Shown in pieces: positions 51,164-60,408 of a stretch of DNA of 64,000 nt (its first letter is position 1; every line of letters begins with the position of its first letter). Below the pieces are notes generated by a model. It saw nothing but the letters and a program-made list of their open reading frames with translations, was not told where the DNA came from and searched no databases. Source of the stretch: an uncultured Sutterella sp. Lineage in GTDB: Bacteria; Pseudomonadota; Gammaproteobacteria; Burkholderiales; Burkholderiaceae_F. The translations under genes were made by a program, and so were the position numbers. Location: contig CASEFX010000034.1 in the NCBI GenBank assembly GCA_949287305.1, forward strand, positions 124,001-188,000, given 5' to 3'.

Positions 51164-52510
51164 TCAGTCTTTGCGGCGCCGCTCGCTCGGACTCGGAATG
51201 CCCGCTTCGGCCCGATATTTCGCCACGGTGCGGCGGGCGACGTCAAAGCCCGCTTCGGTGAGCATGGCCGTGAGTTTCGTGTCGCTCAAGGGATGGGCGG
51301 GATCTTCATTTTTCACCCAGCCGTAGATGCGCTCGACGATCGCCTCCCGGCTCGGGCCCGTCTGTCCGGGGCCCGGAAAGAGCGTCTGCAGTTCGTAGGT
51401 GCCGTGCGCGCAGCGGAAATATTTGCTCGTGACGGTACGGCTGACGGTGGAGTCGGCGAGACCGAGCGCTGCGGCCGCCTCCTGCTGCGTGAGCGGGACG
51501 AGGGCCTCGGGGCCCCGGCGGAAAAAGGCTTCCTGGCGCATGCCGGCGAAGCGGACGATCCGAAGGAGTGTTTCCTTTCTCGCTTCGACCGCGCGCACGA
51601 AGGCCCTGGCTTCCTGCCAGAGTTCGCGCAGGTTTTCGTCGCGCGCCGCCCGCTCGCCCGACTGCACGAGCGAAACGACGGGTTCGGCGCCCCGCAGGAG
51701 CGTAAAGCGCAGTCCCCCTTCGGGGAGCGCCTCCACCCACACGTCGGGGCGGACGTACTGCACGGGCGCCTCGGCAAAGTCCGAGGTGATGTTGGGCTGG
51801 AGTTTCGAGAGGAGCGCGAGGAGATCGTCGCGCAAGTCGGAAGAGAGTCCGCAGGAGGGCGCCCGAAGTTCGGCGAGGCCCTCGAGTCCCGTTTGCGTGA
51901 GATGCCGGAAGGCCTCGGCGGTTTGCGGGGCGACTTCGCCCTCCTTCAGAAGTTCGTCGACCTGCAGGCGGAGCATTTCACCGCGGCTGAAGGCGCCCAC
52001 GCCCGTCGGATCGAAGGAGCGCAGAATTTCGAGCGCGCGCTGCCAGTCGTCGGGCGAAATCCTTTCGTTCGCCTCCTTTCGGAGAACGTCGAGGGGCGCG
52101 GGGAGAAGGCCGTGTTCGTCGAGCGCGTCGATCAGATAGAGAAGCGCCGCGCGGGTGTCGTCCGTGAGGGAAAGAAAGCCCATTTGCGCGCGCAGATGTT
52201 CGCCGAGCGTTTCTTCCCGCGCCGAGGCGTCCCAGGGATCGGCGGAGGATTCCTCGGCCCCCGGCCATCGGTCGTAGAGGCGGTCGATCGGAACGTCCGC
52301 GCGCTCGAGCGAGAGCCCCTCTTCGGCGGGAGCGTCGGGCGGCTCGGCGCCTTCCGCGTCGACTTCGAGAAAGGGATTCTCCGCGGCGAGGCGTTCCGCC
52401 TCGTCGCGCAGTTCCGCCGACGACATCTGCAGGACGCGCAGGGACTGCTGCTGCGACTGACTGAGCGTCGTCTGCAGACGTTGCGAGGCGGAGAGGTCGA
52501 GTCCGAGCAT
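51164..52510 (-). CDS. rpoN: RNA polymerase sigma-54 factor RpoN
   Basis: 448 residues. Region I is Gln/Leu-rich (LSQSQQQSLRVLQMSSAEL), the acidic region II is short, the core-binding domain follows, and the DNA-binding part ends with HTH (ALGLADSTVSRTVTSKYF) and the RpoN box ARRTVAKYR near residue 427. The ATG shares a base with the lptB stop (TAATG), so translation is coupled. No bacterial enhancer-binding protein is encoded in this window. Confidence 0.96.
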   Translation of the reverse strand: MLGLDLSASQRLQTTLSQSQQQSLRVLQMSSAELRDEAERLAAENPFLEVDAEGAEPPDAPAEEGLSLERADVPIDRLYDRWPGAEESSADPWDASAREETLGEHLRAQMGFLSLTDDTRAALLYLIDALDEHGLLPAPLDVLRKEANERISPDDWQRALEILRSFDPTGVGAFSRGEMLRLQVDELLKEGEVAPQTAEAFRHLTQTGLEGLAELRAPSCGLSSDLRDDLLALLSKLQPNITSDFAEAPVQYVRPDVWVEALPEGGLRFTLLRGAEPVVSLVQSGERAARDENLRELWQEARAFVRAVEARKETLLRIVRFAGMRQEAFFRRGPEALVPLTQQEAAAALGLADSTVSRTVTSKYFRCAHGTYELQTLFPGPGQTGPSREAIVERIYGWVKNEDPAHPLSDTKLTAMLTEAGFDVARRTVAKYRAEAGIPSPSERRRKD

Positions 52511-53292
52511 TACATGCGGAAGTTGTCGCCGAGGTAGAAGGTGCGCACTTCGGGATTGTCGATGATGTCCTTGGGAGAACCCGAGGCGAGAACGCTGCCT
52601 TCGTTGATGATGTAGGCGTGGTCGCAGATGGCGAGCGTTTCGCGGACGTTGTGGTCCGTGATGAGCACGCCGATGTTGCGGTCCTTGAGGAATCGGACGA
52701 TGCGCTGAATTTCGATCACCGCGATGGGGTCGACGCCCGCGAACGGTTCGTCGAGCAGAATGAAGCGGGGATTCGCCGCGAGCGCCCGGGCGATTTCGGT
52801 GCGCCGTCGTTCGCCACCCGAAAGCGACATCGCCATGCTCGTGCGGATGTGCTGAATCTGCAGCTCTTCAAGGAGCATGTTGAGGCGCCGTTCGATCTCG
52901 GGCTTCGAGAGGGGACGGCCGTCCTCGCCGTCCTGGAGTTCCAGAATGGCGCGGATGTTGTCCTCCACCGTGAGGCGGCGGAAAACGCTCGCTTCCTGCG
53001 GAAGATAGGAGAGACCGAGGCGGGCGCGCTGATAGATCGGCATGTGCGTGATCGACTTGCCGTCGAGTTCGATCGTGCCGCGGTCCGCGACGACGAGGCC
53101 CACGACCATGTAGAAGGACGTGGTCTTGCCCGCGCCGTTCGGCCCGAGGAGGCCCACCACTTCGCCGGACTTCACGGCCAGATCGACGCCCTTGACGACC
53201 TGTCGGGAACCGTAGTGCTTTTGCAGCCCCGTCGCCACGAGCGTGTGGGTGTTGTTGTGGCGGATAGGATTGGTGTTTTGCGTTTCGGTCAC
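52510..53292 (-). CDS. lptB: LPS export ABC transporter ATP-binding protein LptB
   Basis: 260 residues. Walker [13 protein letters not shown]-loop [17 protein letters not shown], signature LSGGERRR, Walker [18 protein letters not shown]-loop [10 protein letters not shown]. The long match [16 protein letters not shown] is diagnostic for LptB, which powers LPS extraction with LptF/G (not in this window). Seven bases after lptA, and overlapping rpoN. Confidence 0.97.
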   Translation of the reverse strand: MTETQNTNPIRHNNTHTLVATGLQKHYGSRQVVKGVDLAVKSGEVVGLLGPNGAGKTTSFYMVVGLVVADRGTIELDGKSITHMPIYQRARLGLSYLPQEASVFRRLTVEDNIRAILELQDGEDGRPLSKPEIERRLNMLLEELQIQHIRTSMAMSLSGGERRRTEIARALAANPRFILLDEPFAGVDPIAVIEIQRIVRFLKDRNIGVLITDHNVRETLAICDHAYIINEGSVLASGSPKDIIDNPEVRTFYLGDNFRM

Positions 53293-53298
53293 GGTGCG

Positions 53299-53898
53299 TC
53301 AGTCCTTCTTGGCGGGCGAAAGAGAGGTGGCGTTCGAGAGGTCCGCGCCTTCGCGGGGCTTGGTTTCCTTGGCGTTGTTGTTGCGCGGCGCGATGATGGT
53401 GCTCACGCGCTGCTTCTGGCCGTTCACGACGCCGCCCTCGACGCGCGAGCGGGCGTTGCGCATGTCGTAGACGATGCGCTCGCCCTCGGTGATGTCCTTT
53501 TCCACGCCGTTTTCGGAGCGGGCGAGGCGCGCCTTGCCGTCGAGCGTGATCGTGTCGACCTCTTCGTCATAGATGATCTTTTCGGCCCGGGCGTGCACCC
53601 ATTCGTCCACTCCGGGCGTCTTGGGATCGCGCTGCTGACGGAAGCGCGCGAGGTTTCCCGTGATCGTGCCCTGACGATAGCCGCGGGCGGAGAGACGCAG
53701 TTCGAGGCGGGCGCCCTGCAGAGTCATGGAGCCCTGCGTCACGATGACGTTGCCCGAATACACGGCGGTCTGCTTGACTTCATCTCCGTTGAAGGCGTCG
53801 GCGTGAATCTCGATGGGCTGCTCCCGGTCCGTTGCAAGGGCAAAGGCGCTGAGCGGGAACATGACGCTGGCGAGAAGACATAGGGCTTTGATGGACAT
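53299..53898 (-). CDS. lptA: LPS transport periplasmic protein LptA
   Basis: 199 residues. Signal peptide MSIKALCLLASVMFPLSAFA; the OstA-like beta-jellyroll begins DREQPIEIHADAF and contains AVYSGNVIVTQGSMTLQGARLEL and ARAEKIIYDEEVDTITLDGKARLAR. LptA forms the periplasmic bridge for LPS. The C-terminal ~35 residues are polar and extend past the family core. It lies 17 bases after lptC. Confidence 0.92.
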   Translation of the reverse strand: MSIKALCLLASVMFPLSAFALATDREQPIEIHADAFNGDEVKQTAVYSGNVIVTQGSMTLQGARLELRLSARGYRQGTITGNLARFRQQRDPKTPGVDEWVHARAEKIIYDEEVDTITLDGKARLARSENGVEKDITEGERIVYDMRNARSRVEGGVVNGQKQRVSTIIAPRNNNAKETKPREGADLSNATSLSPAKKD

Positions 53899-53915
53899 GA
53901 CGAGTTCTCGTGTTA

Positions 53916-54524
53916 TCAGGGCAGGGCGATCGATTGGGATTGCGGGTGAAGGACCGTCTGGACACTTCCCGTCAGCTCGACGGTGTGCGCGACGTTATCG
54001 TAGCGCATTCCGTTTTGCGAGGAGGTCGTGTCTTCTCCGCGCCGCATGAAGACGGGACGGTCGGTCTCAAACTGGTGCGTGTCGAGGAAGCCGTTGAGGA
54101 ATTCCGTCTCGAAATAGAGATCGGGCTCCGCCTCGGAGGCGGCCCGGGTGAAACGGACGTTCCCCGTGAGCTGAACGGTTTCCAGGCCGTCGAGGCTTTC
54201 GGCCTTGTCGGCCCGTGCGACGATCTGGGGCTTGGACGGATCCAGGGTGTGGTAGGTGGCCTGGTGGGCCATCATGCGCTCGTCGGAGTAGTGCTCGACG
54301 CTCTGGGCGGCGAGCCGCTGTGAGGCGACGCCCTGTTCGTTGAAGTCCGACATCGTGACGTCGGTCGCGGTGAAGTCGGGCGACGAGGCGCTCGGAACGT
54401 ACTTCAGGTCGTCGAGCGAAATCTGGATGGAGTAGTAGTAGCTCAGTCCGACGAGGGAGAAGAGCAGGGCGGCGCCGACGATGGCCGTGATGCGTTCCTG
54501 AATGACGAGGCGACGATGGGCCAT
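53916..54524 (-). CDS. lptC: LPS export protein LptC
   Basis: 202 residues. A single N-terminal membrane anchor (ITAIVGAALLFSLVGLSYYYSIQI) is followed by the LptC jellyroll, with SPDFTATDVTMSDFNEQGVASQRLAAQSVEHY and QLTGNVRFTR. It docks LptB2FG to LptA. It begins one base after the kdsC stop, in a kdsD-kdsC-lptC-lptA-lptB-rpoN run. Confidence 0.9.
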   Translation of the reverse strand: MAHRRLVIQERITAIVGAALLFSLVGLSYYYSIQISLDDLKYVPSASSPDFTATDVTMSDFNEQGVASQRLAAQSVEHYSDERMMAHQATYHTLDPSKPQIVARADKAESLDGLETVQLTGNVRFTRAASEAEPDLYFETEFLNGFLDTHQFETDRPVFMRRGEDTTSSQNGMRYDNVAHTVELTGSVQTVLHPQSQSIALP

Positions 54525-54525
54525 C

Positions 54526-55062
54526 TCACTTTCCTTCCACGTAGGTTTGGCGGATCAGACCGTCCCAGCGGTCCTGGGCGCGGAGGATGAGTTCGGCGAG
54601 TTCGCGCACGGCGCCGCGGCCGCCCGGGAAACGGGAGCGGAAGTCGACGAGGCCGTCCAGGTCGGCGATGCCGTCGGCGGGCGTCGCGGAGAGTCCCGCC
54701 CGCATGAGAAGCGGCAGGTCGGGAACGTCGTCGCCCATGTAGGCGACCTCTTCGTTCTCAAGGCAGTGGCGGGCGAGCATGGCTTCCCAGGCGTTCGTCT
54801 TGAAGCGCTGGCCCTGGGCGAGGTCCGTGATGCCGAGTTCCTCGGCGCGGCGCGCCACGATGTCGGACGAGCGCCCCGTGATGATGCCGACGGGGATGCC
54901 CGCCTTCTGAAGCATCTTGATGCCGAGACCGTCCCGAACGAAAAAGGCCTTGTAGAGTTCCCCCGATCCGGAAACGTTGATCGTGCCGTCGGAGAGCACT
55001 CCGTCGACGTCGAGGATCACCATGCGGATGCGGCGGGCTTTTTCCTGGAGCTTGGCCACCAT
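54526..55062 (-). CDS. kdsC: 3-deoxy-D-manno-octulosonate 8-phosphate phosphatase KdsC
   Basis: 178-residue tetrameric HAD phosphatase (C0 type) releasing Kdo from Kdo-8-P. Motif I MVILDVDGVLSDG (near 14-26), motif II ITGRSS, motif III Lys in QRFKTNAW, motif IV YMGDDVPDLPLL. The Gly/Arg-rich C-terminal loop RFPGGRGAVRELAELIL contributes to the neighbouring active site. Nine bases after kdsD. Confidence 0.96.
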   Translation of the reverse strand: MVAKLQEKARRIRMVILDVDGVLSDGTINVSGSGELYKAFFVRDGLGIKMLQKAGIPVGIITGRSSDIVARRAEELGITDLAQGQRFKTNAWEAMLARHCLENEEVAYMGDDVPDLPLLMRAGLSATPADGIADLDGLVDFRSRFPGGRGAVRELAELILRAQDRWDGLIRQTYVEGK

Positions 55063-55071
55063 AGGGACTCC

Positions 55072-56055
55072 TTAGAGGACTTTGGCGTTGACGAGGTCGT
55101 GCATGTGCAGGGCGCCGACGAGGCGGTTCTCGCCGTCGACGACGAGAAGTTGGTTGCACTGGCGCTGATTGAGGATGCGCACGGCCTGCGCGGCGAGTTC
55201 CTCGGGGCGGATCGTGGCGGGCGAGCGCGTCATGACTTCCGAGATGATGACGGGACGGATGTCGCCGCGGGCCTCGATGAGTCGACGCAGGTCGCCTTCG
55301 GTGAAGATGCCGAGGACGCGGTGGTCGTCGTCGACGATCGCGGTCATACCGATGTGCTTCTTGGTGATGACGCGAACGGCGTCGAGAACGCGCGTATCGG
55401 CCGTGACGAAGGGCACCGCGTCGCCCGAGCGCATGACGTCGGAGACGTGGAGAAGCAGACGCCGTCCGAGCGCGCCGCCCGGATGGCTGCGGGCGAAGTC
55501 TTCCTTGCTGAATCCCTTTGCGGAGAGGCAGGAGACCGCCAGCGCGTCGCCGAGGGCGAGCGTGGCCGTCGTCGAGGTGGTGGGCGCGAGGTTGAGCGGG
55601 CAGGCTTCGCGTTCGACGTGGCAGTTGAGGTGCACGTCCGCGTACTTCGCAAGGCTCGAATTGGGGTTCCCGGTCATGGCGATGAGGCGGGCGCCCTCGC
55701 GCTTGAGGGTCGGAACGATCGTCAGGAGTTCGTTCGTCTCGCCCGAGTACGAGATGGCGAGCACCACGTCGTCGGACGTGATCATGCCGAGGTCGCCGTG
55801 AGCGGCTTCGGCCGCGTGCACGAAGAAGGCGGGCGTGCCCGTGGAGGCGAAGGTCGCGGCGAGTTTGCGGCCGATGTGCCCCGATTTGCCCACGCCCGAA
55901 ACCACCAGTCGGCCGCGGCAGTCGAGAAGAATGCGGACGGCTTCGACGAAATCGTCGCCGATGCGGTCGGCGAGCATGTGCAGGGCTTCGGCTTCCTGTT
56001 GCAGGACGGCCTGTCCGAGTCGAAGGGCTGCGGCGGGATCAAGCTGATAAGGCAT
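55072..56055 (-). CDS. kdsD: Arabinose-5-phosphate isomerase KdsD
   Basis: 327 residues from the ATG at 56055 (MPYQLDPAAALRLG); a TTG eleven codons upstream is less likely. N-terminal SIS domain (about 45-180; VVSGVGKSGHIGRKLAATFASTGTPAFFVHAAEAAHGDLGM) and two CBS domains (about 210-327). It makes arabinose-5-P from ribulose-5-P for Kdo. First gene of the Kdo/Lpt/rpoN run; upstream a TATCAT hexamer could be a -10 but no -35 fits. Confidence 0.95.
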   Translation of the reverse strand: MPYQLDPAAALRLGQAVLQQEAEALHMLADRIGDDFVEAVRILLDCRGRLVVSGVGKSGHIGRKLAATFASTGTPAFFVHAAEAAHGDLGMITSDDVVLAISYSGETNELLTIVPTLKREGARLIAMTGNPNSSLAKYADVHLNCHVEREACPLNLAPTTSTTATLALGDALAVSCLSAKGFSKEDFARSHPGGALGRRLLLHVSDVMRSGDAVPFVTADTRVLDAVRVITKKHIGMTAIVDDDHRVLGIFTEGDLRRLIEARGDIRPVIISEVMTRSPATIRPEELAAQAVRILNQRQCNQLLVVDGENRLVGALHMHDLVNAKVL

Positions 56056-56176
56056 GTTGAACTTCGTGAAAAGCGGTGTGGAGGTCAATTTGTAAATGAT
56101 ACCGCGTTCGGAGGCGGCGCCGATTCAAGAAGTTGCGTTCGGCGGAAGCGCAGGCGAAATTTTTCTTTTGCAAATG

Positions 56177-56202
56177 CAAAAACGGCACCCCGAAGGGTGC
56201 CG
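56177..56202 (-). terminator. Terminator of the amino-acid ABC importer operon
   Basis: CGGCACCC, CGAA loop, GGGTGCCG (56183-56202); the minus strand continues with TTTTTG. Confidence 0.88.
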
Positions 56203-56232
56203 CGGCTACCGTCGACCGTAAGGCGGAGTCGA

Positions 56233-56967
56233 TCAGTGCGAGAGAATCTTGGAGAGGAACTTCTGGGCGCGGTCCGTATGGGGCTTGCCGAAGAACTCTT
56301 CCGCGGGGAGGTTTTCGATGATTTCGCCCGCGTCCATGAAGATGACGCGGTCGGCCACCTTCTTGGCAAAGCCCATTTCGTGCGTGACCACCATCATGGT
56401 CATGCCTTCCTTGGCGAGCTGCACCATGACGTCGAGAACTTCGTTGATCATTTCCGGGTCGAGGGCCGAGGTCGGTTCGTCAAAGAGCATGCAGATCGGG
56501 TCCATGGCGAGCGCGCGGGCGATGGCGACGCGCTGCTGCTGACCGCCCGAGAGCTGGCCGGGGAACTTGTCGGCGTGCTTGAGAAGGCCGACGCGGTCGA
56601 GGAGCTTCAGACCGCGTTCGGTCGCTTCCTCGCGGCCGCGGCCGAGCACCTTCATCTGCGCGAGAACGAGGTTTTCGCGGATCGAGAGATGGGGAAAGAG
56701 TTCGAAATGCTGGAACACCATGCCCACGCGGCTGCGCAGCTTCGGCAGGTCGGTCTTGGGGTCGCCCACGGAGATGCCGTCGACGATGATTTCGCCCTTC
56801 TGGAAGGGTTCGAGCGCGTTGACCGTCTTGATGAGGGTGGACTTGCCCGAGCCCGACGGACCGCAAACGACGACGACCTCACCCTTCTCGACGTTGACGG
56901 AGCAGTCCTTCAACACCTGGAAAGAGCCGTACCACTTGCTGATGTTCTTGATTTCAATCATTGCCAT
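56233..56967 (-). CDS. gltL: Glutamate/aspartate-type ABC importer, ATP-binding subunit
   Basis: 244 residues. Walker [10 protein letters not shown] (36-44), Q-loop [16 protein letters not shown], signature LSGGQQQR, Walker [17 protein letters not shown]-loop [21 protein letters not shown]. Polar amino-acid (PAAT) subfamily is certain. Last gene of a complete four-gene importer, with a terminator 31 bases after the stop. Confidence 0.95.
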   Translation of the reverse strand: MAMIEIKNISKWYGSFQVLKDCSVNVEKGEVVVVCGPSGSGKSTLIKTVNALEPFQKGEIIVDGISVGDPKTDLPKLRSRVGMVFQHFELFPHLSIRENLVLAQMKVLGRGREEATERGLKLLDRVGLLKHADKFPGQLSGGQQQRVAIARALAMDPICMLFDEPTSALDPEMINEVLDVMVQLAKEGMTMMVVTHEMGFAKKVADRVIFMDAGEIIENLPAEEFFGKPHTDRAQKFLSKILSH

Positions 56968-57007
56968 GGTGGAGTAATCCTTTTGTTTTTTCTCTGGGGG
57001 AGAGTGG

Positions 57008-57685
57008 TTAGCGCGCGACGGCCATCCTCGCCTGCAGTCGACGAATCAGCAGGGAAAGAGAGAGGGAGACCGTCAGGTAGGCCAGCGCCGCGAACGAGTA
57101 CATCAGAATCAGTTCCCCGTCGCGTTGGGCGATTTTCGTCACGGCTCCCATGAAGTCGTTGCCGCTGATCACGTAGACGAGACTCGTGTCCTGAAAGAGA
57201 ATGATCGTCTGCGTCAGAAGAACGGGGAGCATGTTGCGAATCGCCTGCGGTAGCACGACGTAGCGCATCGTCTGAGGGTAGCTCAAACCGAGACCGTATG
57301 CGGCGAAAATCTGTCCTTTTTTGACCGACTGGATGCCCGCGCGCATGATCTCGCTGAAATAGGCGGCTTCAAAGAGCACGAAAGTGATGATGGCCGTCCA
57401 GTCCGCACCGATCATGACGGGATGATCGAATCCGAAGAGAACCCGCAGCACTTCCGGCATCAGAAGGAAGAACCAGAAGAGAATCAGAACGAGCGGAACG
57501 GAACGCATGAAGTTCACATAGAGCCGCGCGGGTTCGCGAAGCAGGGGCTTCGACGAGAGGCGCGCAAGCGCGAGAAGCGTCCCGAGCGTGAGCCCGCCCA
57601 CGGTCGTGATGAGCGTGAGCTTGAGCGTGTAGGCTGCGCCGTTCAACAAGAAGGTCGACGAATTGGTGATCGAAGAAAAGTCCAT
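57008..57685 (-). CDS. gltK: Amino-acid ABC importer permease (GltK-like)
   Basis: 225 residues from the ATG at 57685, with GGAAGGAG upstream. Hydrophobic segments begin near residues 20, 55, 95, 150 and 190. The EAA loop ending in [25 protein letters not shown] is typical of His/Glu/Gln/Arg permeases, and [17 protein letters not shown] precedes it. Pairs with the GltJ-like permease. Confidence 0.92.
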   Translation of the reverse strand: MDFSSITNSSTFLLNGAAYTLKLTLITTVGGLTLGTLLALARLSSKPLLREPARLYVNFMRSVPLVLILFWFFLLMPEVLRVLFGFDHPVMIGADWTAIITFVLFEAAYFSEIMRAGIQSVKKGQIFAAYGLGLSYPQTMRYVVLPQAIRNMLPVLLTQTIILFQDTSLVYVISGNDFMGAVTKIAQRDGELILMYSFAALAYLTVSLSLSLLIRRLQARMAVAR

Positions 57686-57702
57686 GATTCGCTCCTTCCT
57701 GA

Positions 57703-58437
57703 TCAGCGGGCGGCGATGAAGCCGGGGATGGCGCTCTTGCGTTCGAGGGCCGCCATGAGGCGTCCGGCCGAGAGCGAAATCGCGATGTAGAGAACGGTCG
57801 CCCACAGATAGGCGGCGAAGAATTCAAAGGTGTTCTCGCCCATTTCGTTGGCGCGCATCGTGAGTTCGGGAAGGCCGATCGTGAGGGCGACGGCCGTGTT
57901 CTTGATGAGGTTCATCGCTTCGCTCGTAAGGGGCGGCAGCACGATGCGCAGCGCCATCGGAAGAACCACGTGCGCATAGCTCTGCGTGGCGCGAAGCCCC
58001 AGGGCCTTGGCGGCGCTGAAGAGGCCTCGCGGGATGCTCACGATGCCGGCGCGGACCTGTTCGGCCACGCGGGAGGACGTGAAGAGACCTAGGCAGAGGA
58101 AGGCCGAAAGGAACTGCGAGGCGACGGGCGGCGCCGAAATCATCCATTCCTTGTAGGGCGGAACGAGTTCGGGAAGCACGAAGTACCAGAGGAAGATTTG
58201 GACGATGAGCGGAATGTTGCGGAAGAGTTCGATCCAGGCTTCGCAGAAGCCCCGCACGAACCGGTTTTCCACCGTGCGCAATGTGCCGATGACGATGCCG
58301 ACCGCGAGGGCGAGCGCAAAGGCGCTCACGGCGAGTCCGATGGTCCAGCCTGCGCCGTAGAGGATGTAGAGCCACCAAGGATCCTCCGTGAAGAGGGAGG
58401 GTTCAAGGAGCATTTCCCAGTTGAAGTTGAGCGCCAT
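57703..58437 (-). CDS. gltJ: Amino-acid ABC importer permease (GltJ-like)
   Basis: 244 residues. N-terminal FNWEMLLEPSLFTEDPWWLYILYGAGWTIGL closely follows the GltJ pattern, with FRNIPLIVQIFLWYFVLPELVP and EAA-loop AKALGLRATQSYAHVVLPMALRIVLPPL. Five membrane segments are visible. It ends 17 bases before gltK. The 82-base gap behind gltI contains an imperfect repeat of CCGCCCC around 58485-58505. Confidence 0.93.
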   Translation of the reverse strand: MALNFNWEMLLEPSLFTEDPWWLYILYGAGWTIGLAVSAFALALAVGIVIGTLRTVENRFVRGFCEAWIELFRNIPLIVQIFLWYFVLPELVPPYKEWMISAPPVASQFLSAFLCLGLFTSSRVAEQVRAGIVSIPRGLFSAAKALGLRATQSYAHVVLPMALRIVLPPLTSEAMNLIKNTAVALTIGLPELTMRANEMGENTFEFFAAYLWATVLYIAISLSAGRLMAALERKSAIPGFIAAR

Positions 58438-58519
58438 GATGTTCGTTGCCTTTTATTTGTTGTATTTGTGCGGAAAAGATGGGGGCGGAGTCTTCCGGAT
58501 CCCCGCCCCCTCTTTTCGG

Positions 58520-59410
58520 TCAGATTCCGTCGCTGTTGGGGTGGGCGAAAAGGTCCTTCGTCGTTTGGTTCATCGGGAAGGCGAGGTTCACGTTCTTGGG
58601 CGGAATCGGCTTTTCAAACCAGGTCTTGTAGAGTTCGGCGAGGCGGCCCGAGCGGATCATCTCGAGAATCGTCTCGTCCACGAGCGCCTTGAACTGCGGG
58701 TCGTCCTTGCGGAACATCGGACCGTAGGGTTCCTTGCTGAGCGAGGCGTCGAGGATCATGAAGTCGTCGGGGTTCGACAGATTGGCGATCTGACCGGCAA
58801 GGAGCACGTCGTCGAGAACGAAGGCGTCGGCGCGGCCGTTGGCGACGAGCTGCATGGATTCGGCGAAGTCCTTCGTCATGAGCAGACGCGTGCGGATGCC
58901 TTCCTTCTTCTCATAAGCCTTGAGAAGCGCCACGGAGGTCGTGCCGGCCGTCACGGTCACGTTCTTGCCGTCGAGGTCCTTGAAGGAGCGGATGCCCGAA
59001 TTCTTGTTGACGGCGGCGCTCACCTGAATGCCGAAGTAGGAGATGCCGAAGGCGGCCTGGCGCTGACGAACGAAGGAATTCGTCGTGGAGCCGCATTCGA
59101 TGTCGACCGTGCCGTTCTGAATGAGGGGGATGCGGTTGGCGGAGGTGACGGGCTGATAGCGGATCTTCAGGTCCGGCATGTTGAGGCGCTTCTTCACGCT
59201 TTCGCCCACGGCGCGGCAAACTTCAAAGGCGTAGCCGACGGGCTTGCCTTCCGCGTCGAGGTAGGAGAACGGGACGGAGCTTTCGCGATAGCCGAGCGTC
59301 AGGGTGCCGGATTCCTTCACCTTGAGAAGGGTGCCCGAGAGATCTTCGGCGCCCGCGCTGAGGGCGACGCAGCAAAGAGCCAGAGGCAGGAAGAGAGCGG
59401 AGACTTTCAT
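58520..59410 (-). CDS. gltI: Glutamate/aspartate-type periplasmic binding protein
   Basis: 296 residues. Signal peptide MKVSALFLPLALCCVALSAGA. Mature start EDLSGTLLKVKESGTLTLGYRESSVPFSYLDAEGKPVGYAFEVC is the classic opening of GltI, and IECGSTTNSFVRQRQAAFGISYF and VTAGTTSVALLKAYEKKEG match. Substrate glutamate/aspartate is inferred from those matches. First gene of the gltIJKL-type operon. Confidence 0.93.
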   Translation of the reverse strand: MKVSALFLPLALCCVALSAGAEDLSGTLLKVKESGTLTLGYRESSVPFSYLDAEGKPVGYAFEVCRAVGESVKKRLNMPDLKIRYQPVTSANRIPLIQNGTVDIECGSTTNSFVRQRQAAFGISYFGIQVSAAVNKNSGIRSFKDLDGKNVTVTAGTTSVALLKAYEKKEGIRTRLLMTKDFAESMQLVANGRADAFVLDDVLLAGQIANLSNPDDFMILDASLSKEPYGPMFRKDDPQFKALVDETILEMIRSGRLAELYKTWFEKPIPPKNVNLAFPMNQTTKDLFAHPNSDGI

Positions 59411-59482
59411 GGAAGAGAACCTCTAGAGAATAGGGATGCGAAAAGGGTTCGTCTTCTATGAAAGCAAAGGACGTGCCAAAAA

Positions 59483-59508
59483 AGAAAACGGCCTGCGGGG
59501 CAGGCCGT
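59483..59508 (-). terminator. Terminator 2 after the crotonase gene
   Basis: ACGGCCTG (59488-59495) with CAGGCCGT (59501-59508), then TTTTCTTT on the minus strand; second of a tandem pair. Confidence 0.82.
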
Positions 59509-59524
59509 CATGAAGAAACGTCGT

Positions 59525-59570
59525 GAAAACGCACCAAAGGGGATGGGCTTTTATGCCCCTCTTTGGTGCG
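59525..59570 (-). terminator. Terminator 1 after the crotonase gene
   Basis: CGCACCAAAG (59530-59539) with CTTTGGTGCG (59561-59570), inner GGGC/GCCC pairing, then TTTTC on the minus strand. Confidence 0.8.
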
Positions 59571-59601
59571 TTCGATATGGTGCGGAATGCACCGAATGCG
59601 C

Positions 59602-60366
59602 TCAATCTTCGGTCGCGGCGAAGACCGGCTTGCGGCCTTCGACGAAGGCGGAGAGCGCTTCCTTGGCTTCGGGTGAAGCCGCCTGGCGGCGATAGACCGC
59701 CTCTTCGTTTTCAATCTGGGCGGTGAGCCAGCCGTTTCGGGCGTCGCGCAGAAGGCTCTTCGTGGCGGCGACGGCCTGCGGCGGCAGCACGGCGAGGCGG
59801 GCAACCTTGGCGGCCACCACCTTCACGAGATCGTCCTCGGGGACGACCGCCGAGATGAGGCGCATGGCGAGCGCGTCGTCCGCGGAAATGGGTTCACAGA
59901 GAAGAAGCTTTTCCGCGGCGCGGGCGGCGCCGGCCGAGCCGAAGACGAGCGCGGCGGTCCCGAAGCGCGGCGTACGGCCGAGCGCGACGGAGGGCACGGA
60001 AAAGAGCGCCTTGTCGGACGCGTAGACGAGGTCGCAGTAAAGAAGGATCGTGAAGGCGTCGCCCACGGCTGGGCCCGCCACTTCGGCCACGATTGGCTTG
60101 GGGAAGCTGCGCAGGGTTTCAAAGAGGCGGCCCGCCGCCGCGTCGATCGTTTCGGGGGCGTTGAGCGACTCGCGCACGTCGGCGCCCGCGGAGAAGAGGC
60201 CGGTCGACCCCTTGAGAAGGACGACGCGCACCTTGTCGTTCTGGCGCGCGGCGTCGAGTTCGCCCGCGAGCTGATCGAACATGTCCGCGTTGAAGGCGTT
60301 GCGCTGGGCGGGACGATCGATGGTGAGGCGAAGAATGCCGTATTCAAATTCGGAACGAATGGTCAT
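59602..60366 (-). CDS. Enoyl-CoA hydratase/isomerase (crotonase) family protein, atypical active site
   Basis: 254 residues from the ATG at 60366, preceded by GGAAGGGA. Crotonase landmarks: RPAQRNAFN, the oxyanion-hole FSAGADVRESLN, and the second oxyanion segment GPAVGDAFTILLYCDLVYAS. The position usually holding the first catalytic Glu (F..PE..LG..P) reads FSVPSVALGRTP, and the second (G.GG) reads PRFGTA, so hydratase chemistry is doubtful; isomerase or another acyl-CoA reaction is possible. No beta-oxidation genes adjoin. Located 42 bases after the PatZ-like gene on the same strand, so both may be co-transcribed. Confidence 0.8.
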   Translation of the reverse strand: MTIRSEFEYGILRLTIDRPAQRNAFNADMFDQLAGELDAARQNDKVRVVLLKGSTGLFSAGADVRESLNAPETIDAAAGRLFETLRSFPKPIVAEVAGPAVGDAFTILLYCDLVYASDKALFSVPSVALGRTPRFGTAALVFGSAGAARAAEKLLLCEPISADDALAMRLISAVVPEDDLVKVVAAKVARLAVLPPQAVAATKSLLRDARNGWLTAQIENEEAVYRRQAASPEAKEALSAFVEGRKPVFAATED

Positions 60367-60408
60367 GGGAATCCCTTCCATAAAGAGGTGGCTATCCTAG
60401 CGAATATT

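Noticed and set aside
54502..57153. 883-codon open frame across lptC, kdsC, kdsD and gltL on the opposite strand
   Set aside because: It spans several genes that each show catalytic motifs and proper starts; the product is low-complexity Val/Gly/Glu/His and unlike any family.
57960..57980. Additional CACGTG hexamers as further parS sites (for example near 57969 and 15256)
   Set aside because: The flanking GTT/AAC halves are missing, so they are only palindromic hexamers expected by chance in GC-rich DNA.
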